A stretch of 64,000 bases of DNA, taken from positions 25,202,844-25,266,843 of the forward strand of contig OY288243.1 in NCBI GenBank assembly GCA_958450325.1, in the 5' to 3' direction. The notes under the pieces are model-generated. The model saw only the letters and a list, made by a program, of their open reading frames with translations. It was not told where the DNA came from and searched no databases. Within the stretch, counting starts at the first letter, position 1; each line of letters opens with the position of its first letter. A program made the translations under genes and the position numbers. Source of the stretch: Agrostemma githago. Taxonomy: Eukaryota; Streptophyta; Magnoliopsida; Caryophyllales; Caryophyllaceae. This document shows positions 1 to 10,711 of the stretch, one piece after another.

Positions 1-973
1 TATAAACTTTTCCCTCCTCGTCACTTTCCTCTTGTTCCCACAAATCATCACGATATGTAATCGCCTCCCTTAAGGTGATGATTCTTTGATTGGGACACTC
101 GGTTTTAAATTGACCGAACCCTTGAAACTTGAAACAACGGACCTTAGACATGTCCTCGGCTTTATAGGGCGTGTTGGGTGTCATTTGGGAAATAGGGGTA
201 GTATTAGGAGTCACATGCAAATTTGACCCTTCAAACTTAGTTTCCTCGGATTTATTCCAAGTATCCGTCTTAGGGGTAGACTTATTTTTTTGTTGAGTTT
301 CGACCTTAAGACACAAAGAATAAAGTGTATCAAATGACTCGTAGGGATGTAAGTCAACGACATCCGCGATACCACGATTTAAACCTCTACAAAATCGAGC
401 CATTTTTTGTTCTTCTAACTCGTCTAACTCGCACATCAAAGACGTTTTCTCAAACTCTGGAATGTAACTACTAACATTTAGACTTCCTTGTCTTAATTCG
501 GTAATTCTTCTATACAAATCGACTTTATAACTCTTGGATACATACCTCTTGCGTAACCTACGTTTAAGGTCATCCCAAGTCCTAATCTTTGGCTTTTCCT
601 CTCTAGCCCTCCTCATTTTCATGCCTTCAAACCATAAAGACGCATTTTTTGTGAGTCTAAGTATAGCATACTTACAATGCTTTTCGTCAGGAACGTCCTT
701 GAAATCGAACATTCTTTCCATCTTGCGTAACCAATCCAAGTATTCTTCTGGATCGACTCCTCCTTCAAACTCCGAAAATTCTGTGACTTTGAATTCATCT
801 CGAGGCTTTGGCACGTCCACGAATCTCCTAGCCCCTCCTCCTGCTCGGTTCTCGGGTAAGTTACGCAAGGCACGAAGCAATAGTTGGATGAGATTCTCGT
901 TGTTACCCCCTCCAGTATTGATGTTGCTTGCATCGTTGTTGAAATTGAAGTTGTTGATATCGTTATCTCCCAT
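1..973 (-). CDS. gag: gag of the left-most A unit (chromovirus-type Ty3/gypsy), runs off the window
   Basis: This frame is open from an ATG at 973 to the window edge, at least 324 codons, and continues outside. It encodes the capsid/nucleocapsid polyprotein that forms the cytoplasmic particle of a Ty3/gypsy element. An Asn/Gly-rich N terminus is followed by the Retrotrans_gag region at about residues 75-190, with the cues EEYLDW, ASLWFEGMK and TWDDLKRRL. A nucleocapsid motif lies near residues 275-290. There the zinc knuckle is degenerate: it reads CFKFQGFGQFKTEC, so the second Cys and the His of CCHC are replaced by Phe and Gln. The homologous knuckle just below 3381 is intact (CFKCQGFGHFKTEC). 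The start lies just downstream of the PBS at 986-998, as expected. I read every codon on the minus strand and found no stop. Lineage is inferred from gag and protease style. Confidence 0.85.
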   Translation of the reverse strand, partial: MGDNDINNFNFNNDASNINTGGGNNENLIQLLLRALRNLPENRAGGGARRFVDVPKPRDEFKVTEFSEFEGGVDPEEYLDWLRKMERMFDFKDVPDEKHCKYAILRLTKNASLWFEGMKMRRAREEKPKIRTWDDLKRRLRKRYVSKSYKVDLYRRITELRQGSLNVSSYIPEFEKTSLMCELDELEEQKMARFCRGLNRGIADVVDLHPYESFDTLYSLCLKVETQQKNKSTPKTDTWNKSEETKFEGSNLHVTPNTTPISQMTPNTPYKAEDMSKVRCFKFQGFGQFKTECPNQRIITLREAITYRDDLWEQEESDEEGKVY

Positions 974-985
974 GTCGCTAAAAAC

Positions 986-998
986 GGCTCTGATACCA
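986..998 (-). other. Primer binding site, tRNA-Met type (left A unit)
   Basis: The minus strand reads TGGTATCAGAGCC, the usual plant PBS complementary to the 3' end of initiator tRNA-Met. It lies 3 bases inside the LTR end and about 13 bases before the gag ATG. Confidence 0.85.
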
Positions 999-1001
999 AG
1001 A

Positions 1002-1651
1002 TGATGCGAATGCGGAAGCAGTTTAGATTAAGATATGAAGATTGGGTCGAAGGTTAATGTAACCTTGAGTGATGACGTGGATTTTGGAGTGAAATTGAAC
1101 TAAGGTTAATGTAACCTTGGTTCGAGGTTAAGGTCTGTGAGAATTTTGAGTTTTGTGGCTCGGCTATTTTTGGGAAGCAAGCGCTTCGATTTTCTGTATT
1201 TTGTGATCCGATGTTAATCGGTGAGTAACAAAAGGATATTTAACCCGTAGTTCGACCTTGAACCCGGAATTAATAGCTCAGAGTTTGGAACACCAACCCT
1301 CTAAACGCTTCAAAGCACCTTCTCGAAGTTTAAACACGTGATTAACAAATTAATCCAGAGTTTGACAAGTTGTTTGTAAATTCATAAATATTCGATGATT
1401 TTATTCAAATGGAACGTGGCTTTATATAGCCCTACATGCTCGAGATCCTCTTGGTATCTCTAGTGATATCTTACCTATAATGTTTATGCTAAAATGGAAA
1501 TAAATATTGTAAACTAGTTAGCTAATCACCACCATATATGGTGCGTGATTCTCTCTTATTTTCCTACTATAATTATGTAGATTATGTTAATCCACATCTA
1601 CTTATTTAAAGAAAAAATCTAGGTAGTGCACAATTAATTATTGTCTAATCA
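1002..1651 (-). repeat. LTR of A array (left, shared between two units)
   Basis: This LTR of about 650 bp has a near-identical copy at 16378-17026. In plus orientation it starts TGATGCG and ends CTAATCA, giving a short TGAT/ATCA inverted terminus. On the minus strand it is followed at once by a PBS and a gag, so it acts as 5' LTR for the unit to the left. It is also preceded by the pol tail of the middle unit, so it is the 3' LTR of that unit. The end at 1651 is less certain because no clear purine tract adjoins it. Confidence 0.75.
1421..1428 (-). promoter_or_regulatory. TATA box of A LTR
   Basis: The minus strand reads TATATAAA inside the LTR, about 420 bases before its 3' end. The motif is conserved in the second LTR at 16797-16804. 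Confidence 0.5.
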
Positions 1652-1689
1652 AATCCTTGCCAAAAGATGATATATGCTTGATTCTCTTC

Positions 1690-2400
1690 TCACCCATGTG
1701 AGATCACGCCTATCTTCAATTTGGGTAAGGATTTTTTGTTGATATCTTTTACTTGATCCGCTAGCCACATATTAAAGATCATGACATCTTCATAATTGAT
1801 GGTATCTCCTCTCTTTAGGTAATAATTCACTTGCTCCATTTTTCCATGTATTTGGACGTGTAAGTTGAATCGAGTAGCCGCATGAATCTGGACACGCTCA
1901 AGCAAATACATGCTTATCTGCAGTGACTTAGATATCAATAATTCAAGCGCGTAGTTTGTTGACTTGTCCGGTTCATTGATTACCTTATCGAACCCCACAA
2001 TCGGGTCATCCCCTCCCTCTTCGAAAGGAATTGACCTCAATTCCGCAAGGTCATCTACATTTAAGAACAAAGTTAAATCCCCCACATTCAGAATGGTGTA
2101 GACTCCCTGGTCCCTTGTCGTCATATGACTTTGAGGGTTCTCATTTCGAAAGTCCATCATCAGAACCGCAACCAGACCATGTAACTTGTTTAGCACGTCA
2201 TCGAGTTTAGGAATTGGAAACTTGATAGTAACTTCCCTACCATAGGAACACATGCTTCTTCAAACATGTTCGTTTTTCATGAACTCTTGACTCTTACATT
2301 GGGATCCTAGAACTTCTTCAGGGTTATTCCTATAGATCGGAATTAGTTGTTGCACGAGATTAGACTTGTTCCCGTGAGGCACATACCATGTTGATGCCAT
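1690..2400 (-). pseudogene. pol: Collapsed pol of A: RT N-terminal remnant joined to a possible integrase tail
   Basis: Reading down the minus strand from about 2400, short pieces match the start of plant chromovirus reverse transcriptase: YRNNPEE, then after a stop EVTIKFPIPKLDDVLNKLHG, then a decayed DFRNENPQSHM where functional RTs have a D-[LF]-[KR]-S-G-Y-H-Q-like motif. The frame (187 codons, 2253-1690) then passes into FLNVDDLAELRS..FEEGGDD, which resembles the far C terminus of chromovirus integrases. The remaining 100 residues (LLERVQIHAATRF.., ending ISHG) I do not recognise. The catalytic RT core, RNase H and integrase core are absent, so a large internal deletion is inferred. The RT part is fairly secure; the integrase-tail reading is tentative. 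A truncated copy of the tail lies at 17065-17383. Confidence 0.65.
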
Positions 2401-2408
2401 AAGCGCAT

Positions 2409-3381
2409 TTACTGTTCTCCTCGTTCAAACTCCTTCTCGGCTTCAGTTTTGCCTTGACTAGCAACGATAGACACCTTAGGCTTCAGATCACTTGGGAATA
2501 CATTTTTAGTCCCACAGACTAGTGGTTGCACAAGTTCGTTAGAGTCAAGTTTAGGGTAAACTTGGTCAAGGTTAATGTAACCTTGGTCAAGGTCGTTCCC
2601 TCTTGAAATTACGGACATGCTAGACGCTTTAAGGGCGTATCTCTCATCTTTGTTTGCTAAAACCTGCTCACTAGCAAACACAGATAAACTAGGCTTCGTA
2701 GCCCGGTTAGAATGCATAGAACGAACATCCTTCGGTGACATTGGCCTTAGGACGATTTTCTTATCATTCACCATCAGAATATACTCGTTAGTCCTCCCTT
2801 GATGACGTACATCAGGATCGAATTGCCATGGCCTGCCCAATAGAGTGTGGCACGCATCCATGGAAATCACGTCACACGTGATTTCATCATTATACGGACC
2901 CATCGTGAATCCAACTCGCACTTGCTTTGTGACCTTCACCTTCTTTCCGTCATCAAGCCAATGTAGTGTGTGGGGTTTTGGGTTGGGCGTAGTGGTCAAG
3001 GCAAGTTTGTCCACCATTTCTTGGGATGCGACATTAGTGCAACTCTCCCCATCAATAATCACATTACACCACATATCATTCACTTGACATTTAGTATGAA
3101 AGTTTTGGTCTCTTTGCTTCATTATAGACGATTTAGCAAGTGTGTGTAGTGTACGACGCAAGACTAGTGACTCAACGTGTGTAGGAGCCTCAAACTCTAA
3201 GACTTCTTCCACCTCTTCCTCTCCTCCCTTTGCCATATAAACTTTTCCCTCCTTGTCACTTCCTCTTGTTCCCACAAATCATCACGATATGTAATCGCCT
3301 CCCTTAAGGTGATGATTCTTTAATTGGGACACTCAGTTTTAAAGTGACCGAACCCTTGACACTTGAAACAACGGACCTTAG
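2409..3381 (-). pseudogene. gag-pro: gag zinc knuckle and aspartic protease of the middle A unit
   Basis: This is the second half of the gag-pro of the middle A unit, cut from its first half (15520-16349) by element E. It opens with an intact CCHC knuckle (CFKCQGFGHFKTEC). A one-base loss near 3270, compared with the left unit, shifts the frame into a 288-codon frame (3275-2409). That frame holds a retropepsin: the active-site loop is IIDGES at about residues 73-78 (relatives commonly have IDGGS), and the flap/alpha region LLGRPWQFD is at 145-153. The protease would cut the Gag-Pol polyprotein. The C-terminal third lacks recognisable RT and ends at a stop before the RT remnant. The frameshift and the E insertion make it non-functional. 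Confidence 0.8.
3377..3381. repeat. Target-site duplication of E, left copy
   Basis: The bases CTTAG here pair with CTCAG at 15520-15524 (one mismatch). The flanks together rebuild the gag sequence seen uninterrupted at about 131-165. Confidence 0.7.
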
Positions 3382-4008
3382 TGTAGACACCCACATTTTG
3401 ACCGCCAGGTGTTTATAGCAGTTTCCAAAAAACATCTGATGATGATCGGACGTAAACATGACTAAATACGCTCGATTGTGGACTTGGAATCAATAGTAAT
3501 TGGTGCGAGCTTTTATCGGAGTAAAAATCTCACAAAACAGACCTCAAATTCAGGCCCAGTGAGACATTTCTAGTCAAATAAGACTTTATTTGGGTCAAAA
3601 TCGAGACCAGGGACAAAACCGTCTTTTAGCAACCAAGTCAAAACCCGGTCAAAGATATTTTCCGAGACAATAAAAACAGCCGTGTCACCCCATGAGTCCG
3701 GCTTGAGCTCTAACACTACAAAAATCAGCTACAAAAAAGAATAAACAAAATCCGTTAAGGATAGAATTCGATCTCCAGTAGGAATCCTATCCGAGCACCC
3801 GATCAAACACTCGACCGAGCAAGAGACTACTCGGCCGAGTACCCTCATACCAGCCGGGCACCTTACCCTCCTCACCAAGTAACGGAATCATCGTTCCTCT
3901 CAAATTGCTTACTTTTCCTATCCTTAGCCGGAATCCCACCTCATCCCGACCGGTGGCTTTCTTCCTTTGCAAGTTAGCTATCTCCTATCCAAGACGGGTG
4001 TCCTCTCC

Positions 4009-4016
4009 TATAAATA
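4009..4016 (+). promoter_or_regulatory. TATA box of E 5' LTR
   Basis: TATAAATA lies in CTCCTATAAATAGG, about 625 bases into the LTR. The same motif occurs at 7042-7049 in the 3' LTR. Confidence 0.65.
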
Positions 4017-4352
4017 GGACCCTCACACACACAATTATTCATTCATCTACACATCGAAAAAAAACATTCAATCTACGACATTCACAACTCACACAATTAA
4101 TTCCCGACATCTACAATCTCCTAACATTCGACCTTTAGGCATCAAATAGAATCACCCTTACACATAGGATCGAAAGACCGATAGTGTAACCCGACTCCGA
4201 TCAAAAACCGGCCGCCACCCGCCACCTTACACGACCCGAAACAATACCTTAACTCCACCTATGTTCTCGTTACTCCAACGCAAGCGCCGTTACTACGAGT
4301 TCCTAATCGAGACCGGAATTAGCATGTAGGTTGAGGGTGTTCCAAATCCCGA

Positions 4353-4372
4353 TCTCTCTCTCTCTCTCTCTC
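4353..4372 (+). repeat. (CT)n microsatellite in E 5' LTR
   Basis: A run of about ten TC dinucleotides lies downstream of the TATA box. The tract sits at the same LTR position in other copies but differs in length (14157-14188, 22041-22072, 29505-29543). Confidence 0.9.
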
Positions 4373-4424
4373 CCCCTTCTCACGTTTTTTTTTCTTCGTT
4401 TGTCATCGGTCCGTCTTTTTCATA

Positions 4425-6415
4425 CACAATCAAGATGGTCAGCTAGCACCACATCTAGCCTTCCCACATTACAACCCTCAAGACCTTCTCAAGACCTAGG
4501 CTAAGTGACAGCCCAGAATTTTGAGGATTCAAGCTCCATAGGATACACCCTAACCATTAGGGCCATACATGGAAATCTGATCCCGCATAATCAAACCTGC
4601 CCGATCAAAGTTCGAGTCACTTTGACTCGACTTCCCCTTTTCCTACCACATTACAATACCGTACCCTCGAAGCCTTAGCTCCACAAAATCGAGCTCCAGA
4701 TTTCAAATCATCAAAGCCACTTACGACCGAGCTTCACATTTCCAAAAACATCCAAACCAGTTACAAGCCCCAAACACGGGAACTCAACTTGCAGTCGGCA
4801 TAGAACATGCCCAAATAGTTCACACCACCTCTAAGGGCTACTCCGGAGAACGCTCACAGTCACAGTATCAACATCCTAACTACTCTAGCCCTTTGATCAA
4901 GGCATCATTGGGAACGCACCTAGCCTACTCCATTGCTATGGCTAGTTACACACAAAGCCCTAATAAACTAGGCATCATAATATATTTTTCGACACTGAAC
5001 TACAGCTTGGTTTGATTTCACCACACGTGAATACATAGGCAGCCTTTCAACAGAGGCACAACCACCCACATTGACACACATTCAAAAAGCACCATCATTT
5101 CCGGCCACGACACTGTCATGTTCTCACCAGCTAGCTTTGTCGTCCTGAGGGCTTCTCCTAGGTAGAAGTTCTTCATCCACTCACATAATCCAAAAACTTT
5201 TAAAATCTAGCCTCCTTTATATAGTGTGTCCTAGTACTCGGCTCAGTCGAAGACGAGAATTCGTCAAGGACTCGAAGCGACACCTACCTTGGGAATATAC
5301 CCCAAAACCAAAAAAGATCCAAAAGAACACCAGTCTACAGCGCTGCTACTGCTGAGTCCCGCAGAAACAGTCTCATTACAGACTACTTAATCTTCCTATA
5401 GCATATCTTTCCCATTCCGAGGATTCGACCATGTTGTCACTCGCCTAGGCTACGGAATAGCGCAACTTAAGAGTCTTGTTGTCTTAGGTAGCCCATCCCC
5501 CTACCGAGTCACGGTCCAACCGTTAGAGAGTCCAGTTCGTGTCCGTCAACTGGCCCTGTCACGTCCAGAGTCGAGTCTGTCGGTAGGCCTCTCTCTTCAA
5601 ATTCTTGCTTTGAAAATTTGCAAAACTTTCCCATTTGAAAAAATCCTTTTCGACAAGGTCAAATTTCAGTCCATTTAAACAGCAAATTTCTTTTCTACCT
5701 CTTTCCATTTTGAAAACCTATCTCCTAGCACGTGAGTTGCTTTCAGGACTTCGATTTCAAAATAAAGCAAAAATCATTTTCCCCAGCGCAAGTCAGTCTA
5801 TAGATGCTAAATGCATTTCCTGTATGCTATCTTGGTATCTGCTTTATTTGCTATTTCTCCCTATATATCTAATGTTTCAGGTACCAGTTTGTGCTTCCCA
5901 ATGGAACATAAAGTTTTTTACTTCCCCAGCGTGAGTCGGTGTTTCGCCTAAATGTTACATACGAATTGCTATGTGTCGGCATCATACAGGTACACCCAGA
6001 CTCGAGAAGGAAGTCTCCTCGCCCAGTGGAAAGCTCAGGCAACATTTCTACTAAAGAATCGGGATATGTCTGCGAACGGACACACCCATAGCTTCCTATG
6101 CAAGCTTCCGCGTAATTCTGAATCAGGATGTGTCTGCAAACGGACACACCCATAGTTTCCTAGGCAAGCTCTCGCGCAGCTTCAAGATGGGATGCGTCTG
6201 CAAACGGGCACACCCAAGGCTTCTTAGGCAAGTCCCCACGGAGCTATTAGCATCAACTCAGGTATGATTTCTGCCTAATGGTTGGCGAGCCCTTTTACGC
6301 GAGTCTAATGGACTATAAACGACCCGATCGGAAGTCTGCTAGGTTTTAATCTTTGATTGGCCTGGTAGCTACTCTGACTTTCGCCTTGTCCAAGCCTCAG
6401 TCAGAGTGGGGGCTC
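4425..6415 (+). other. E internal remnant, non-coding
   Basis: This stretch is collinear with 26640-28554 of element C (for example GGTCAGCTA followed by CACCACATCTAGCC). It holds the conserved post-integrase sequence around 5005-5070, a 3' block at about 6281-6400 shared with C, I and J, and short duplicated lines at 6056-6240. I see no credible gene; the short frames at 5635-6155 lack any family signal. Confidence 0.7.
6402..6415 (+). other. Purine tract (PPT) of E
   Basis: CAGAGTGGGGGCTC lies directly before the LTR start TGTAGACACCC. It is the usual second-strand primer position and is shared with C, I and J. Confidence 0.7.
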
Positions 6416-7041
6416 TGTAGACACCCACATTTTGACCGCCAGGTGTCTATAGCAGTTTCCAAAAAACACCTGGTGATGATCGGATGTAAACATGACTAAA
6501 TACGCTTGATTGTGGACTCGAAATCAATAGTAATTGGCGCGAGCTTTTAACGGAGTAAAAATCTCGCAAAACAGACCTTAAATTCAGGCCCAGTGAGACA
6601 TTTCTAGTCAAATAAGACTAATTTGGATCAAAACCGAGACCTGGGGCAAAACCGTCTTTTAGCGACCAAGTCAAAACCCAGTCAAAGTTATTTTCCGAGA
6701 CATTAAAAAACAGTCGTGTCACCCCATGAGTCCGGCTTGAGCTCAAACACTACAAAAATCAGCTACAAAAAAGAATAAACAATTACGTTAAGGATAGAAT
6801 TCGATCTCCAGTAGGAATCCTATCTGAGCACCCGATCAAACACTCGACCGAGCAAGAGACTACTCGGCCGAGTACCCTCATACCATCCGGGTACCTTACC
6901 CACCACACCAAGTAACGGAATCATCGTTCCTCTCAAATTGCTTACTTTTCCCATCCTTAGACGGAATCCCACCTCATCCCGACCGGTGGCTTTCTTCCTT
7001 TGCAAGTTAGCTATCTCTTATCCAAGACGGGTGTCCTCTCC

Positions 7042-7049
7042 TATAAATA
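7042..7049 (+). promoter_or_regulatory. TATA box of E 3' LTR
   Basis: TATAAATA is in the same context as in the 5' LTR. Confidence 0.6.
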
Positions 7050-7270
7050 GGACCCTCACACACACAATTATTCATTCAACTACACATCGAAAAAAAACAT
7101 TCAATCTACGACATTCACAACTCACACAATTAATTCCCGACATCAACAATCTCCTAACATCCGACCTTCAGGCATCAAATAGAATCACCCTCACACATAG
7201 CATCGAAAGACCGATAGTGTAACCCGACTCCGATCAAAAACCGGCCGCCACCCGCCACCTTACACGACCC

Positions 7271-7275
7271 GAAAC
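7271..7275. repeat. Target-site duplication of F, left copy
   Basis: GAAAC here pairs with GACAC at 14042-14046 (one mismatch). The undisturbed site in the E 5' LTR reads CCCGAAACAATACC. Confidence 0.7.
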
Positions 7276-10200
7276 TGTAATCCCCTAGAAATTCTAACGC
7301 AATACAGTGGCGGAAACACTGTAAGGTCGGGATTAAAACACACTGTAACTATGTCTTAGAAAAATTATAATGGTAAAGTCAAACAATAGGCCTTAAACAA
7401 AATGGCCTAAATTTAAAACAATCCACAAAAGGGGTTTGAACAAACCATAAGACATAATTATTAAAATAAATAAGCAAGATCCACACTGCTCGCTAGCCCA
7501 CACCCGGAACATGTATACATGCCTTGTTAAAACATAACAGCCACAATCAGTGGGGAGCAACGTCAACGTTCTCCCAGCCGTATGACAGGATTTTAAAAAT
7601 TGTAATTACTACTATAGAAAAATAGTAAAAATGGAAACAGTAAAACATTATAATGAAAATTAAATTTCAGTGAAAAACTTCACGTATCGAAATAATATAA
7701 TAAAAATGAGTTTTCCGAAGAAAACATAAAACATTTGCCAACCTGCAACCAAATTATATCGATAATAATAAAAATATTCAAAATGGCATTATGGATAGGA
7801 TTAGTGATGAAGGCTAGACTTTCACTAGGAGAATACTAAAAACTAGCTTCGAGAATTTAGTTCAAACAAATCAAACATCGATCTCTAACTAGGCTACTCA
7901 ACCATAATAGGACGACGACTTATAAATGCGTGGCCCTAGTTTAAGATAATATGCACACCCTCCCGAGCACCATATATACTCAGTTCAACCCCACGGCGTC
8001 TTACACTGCGAGGCACGAGTTTAAGGTCAAAATGTACACACACTCCCGAACACCATATATGCTCGGTTCAACAACTAGTGTGCCCCATAAAGACACACCA
8101 GCCTTATAGATGATGGCAAAAACGTAAACCCCAGAATATATTACTCTAACCTCACACTTGTCCTTATTTCATAACTCCAAAACAAAGCCATTATCGATAT
8201 ATTTAAGAGATATAATGATTATAATAATAAGAGAACAAAAGGGAAAAAGTATCGCCTTTCGAAAGAGGAAACTTTCTATTTTAGGAAACTTCTATATTTA
8301 GAAACTTTACAAAAATAGCATTATATCAAATTATCAAAAATATTAATTTATACCAATAAAACATTTTTAGTAAACGATATAGATTTATAAAACTAGTACT
8401 TTCGGCCTTAACGATATTAATTCTTAAAATGAGAACATTTGAGTTAATGAAATTATTGAAACGTCATACAAGTGTTAATAAAATGATTTAGAAATGTCTT
8501 AAACATTTTAAATAATACTAATTAGGGTGTTTCCGAAATTTACAAAACTAAAATTCCCTAATTATGATTAGTTTCGACAATACGATTATAAATAGAATGG
8601 ATTTTACGGCAAATGTCAAATTAAATCTTTTAACGTCTTTTATTCAATTAAACCATTGGATATATTAAGAGTATGTTAAGGGATGATTTAACTCACAAAG
8701 TTTCAGATTTAAATGCTTCCAAAATGGCTGGAAAAATAATTCTTTTGGGTAAGACGAAACATTTTAACAATAAATCACAAGTTATCCAAAATCAATACTT
8801 ATTAGTTAAAGACTTTAATAAATAGTACAAAAATTACGTAAATAGTTAAAATATATTTATAGAAATTTTTTCCAGAAAAGAAAATTTCCAGAATCCTAAA
8901 ACTCGCTTTTTAATGGGTTTTCTCGTTAATCGTCTAACATCGACAATAACGATTAATAAAAATAGTAATTACAAAACGATTTAAGTATTAATATCCAAAA
9001 ATTATTATTTAACTTAAAAATCATGATTTTCCAGATTCTACCATTTTTCCAGATTTCCAAAAATTCCAGATTTAATAAATCCCGTCAAAACCGTCTTTAA
9101 AACCCGTTTTCACAATTAACGATCCATTAAAAAAACTTATCGTTCCAAACATTTTATTAAAGCACTAAAAATCATAAAATTAAATTTTATTATAAAATCA
9201 TCAGAACCATATTTTTTTCCAGATTTAAACCAAAGACCAGAAATCGAGAATTTAAACGACAAACACGGTTTTAACGATAAACGATGATTTAAAGTGATTA
9301 ATTAATTCATCCACTTAAAAATTCCAAAAAATTTTGAAAAAATTCAGAAACTTTTATTTCATCAGAGATTTTCACCACATCAAAAATCAGATTAAAATAA
9401 AATGTTTAAGTACTAGAACTAAAAATCGGTTTTTAATCGTTTTTGTCCGTAAACGGTAATAATTCAATAGTCGATAACTAAAATATCAGAAAAATACTAA
9501 ATTATTAAAAATCATGAAAAACATCATTTTTACAGAATATAAACACATATTATATGTTTAGGCTGAATATTACGATTTTACAAATTAATATGACGATTTA
9601 ATCGTTAATCTCGTAAAAGCGATAAAAATACCGAAACACGCAAATTTTCAACTTTTAAAAATTTTCCAGATTTTATGACATACATATATTGTCCAAAATA
9701 AAACATAAAAATATATATACATGCAAATACACAATTAAAATCATGAAATACCGAGTAACATCGACGTTACCTCTAATCCAATTCCGAATCTACGATATAT
9801 TCGTTTTCTGCGGGATCGCTTCGGAAGCCTAAAAAACATGAATTTCATGGTATTAAAATACCATAAGATCGCTGAAAAATCAAGGTGAAAATGATTGGAA
9901 ATGAAATCGATTAATACCTTAACGAAGGAGATAGAAAGACGATTAATTTGGAGATGATAATGAGACGATCAAGACTCGATTTTGAGACAAATATTGGCTG
10001 GAATTACTGCTGAAAACCATGTCCAAAGGAGAGGAAATGAAGAGTATTTGCCTTGAATAAATTGGTGAATGAATGAATAAAAGAGTATGAAAACTTTATG
10101 CATAAATGAGACTTTAAAATTGATGAAAATAAGGCTACACTAACTTGATAAAAACCAGCCAAATGAAGTGTGTATGGAGTATGAAAAGTTTATTCTTAAT

Positions 10201-10384
10201 TCACCCAAAATAAATGAGAAAAAAGAAAATATCTAAAAGCTTAATCCATGTTATAAAACAAAATGTAGTAAAAATGTAATGTAGTGTGTGACATGGGAGT
10301 CACGGTCCACACAAGGAAAATATGAGTCCAAATTAGTTGTAGATTGATAAAAATAAGGATCGTAAAATTATTAAAAGCATTTCA
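7276..10384 (-). repeat. F 3' LTR, start deleted
   Basis: It is collinear with 10712-13630 of the other LTR. It has a segment of about 185 bp (about 9657-9840) that the other copy lacks; the gap there lies at the short repeat CAACTT. The match stops at GCATTTCA (10384), where the other LTR continues to 14041. It is AT-rich and has no open frame of interest. Confidence 0.75.
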
Positions 10385-10711
10385 GCTAAAAGTCATCATC
10401 GACATCATTCTTGGAGCACCAAGTTGTCCACTCGAGTCAGCAGGCGTTAGTTGAGAGTTCTAAGAAGGTCTTGTCCCGATCTGGAGTAGCATCCTATCAA
10501 CATCTTGTTTATTTATCTTCTTACAACAAAAGCAACAAATATTCAATGCAAATCATTGAGTTTCAGGAACAGGAAAAACTTAACAAGTAAGTCCTTATTT
10601 GTTTCTACCCATTTCTAGTAATAATTTTTTTATTTACTGTTTAAATAATTTACTGGTATTTTCCCTAATTTCAGGTGTAAGCGTTGGGAGTAGTGATGCT
10701 CTCATACCAAC
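10385..10711 (-). other. F internal remnant, 327 bp
   Basis: This non-coding sequence lies between the two LTRs and holds the PBS at its 5' end on the minus strand. It is what remains of the leader after the deletion. Confidence 0.65.
10698..10709 (-). other. Primer binding site of F, tRNA-Met type
   Basis: The minus strand reads TGGTATGAGAGC two bases after the LTR end, one mismatch from TGGTATCAGAGC. Confidence 0.65.

Larger units (their letters stand above)
3382..4424 (+). repeat. E 5' LTR, 3' part deleted
   Basis: It matches the first 860 bases of the E 3' LTR (6416-7275) and then 14047 onward, where F interrupts the 3' copy. It stops at about 4424 (TTTTTCATA), where the 3' LTR continues for a further 1.3 kb. 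Confidence 0.8.

Noticed and set aside
619..999. Minus-strand frame of 126 codons opposite the above.
   Set aside because: It is out of frame with the gag that carries the capsid motifs and starts inside the PBS.
534..1004. Plus-strand frame of 156 codons, with a twin at 15910-16380.
   Set aside because: It is the antisense shadow of the gag coding sequence; composition explains its openness in both copies.
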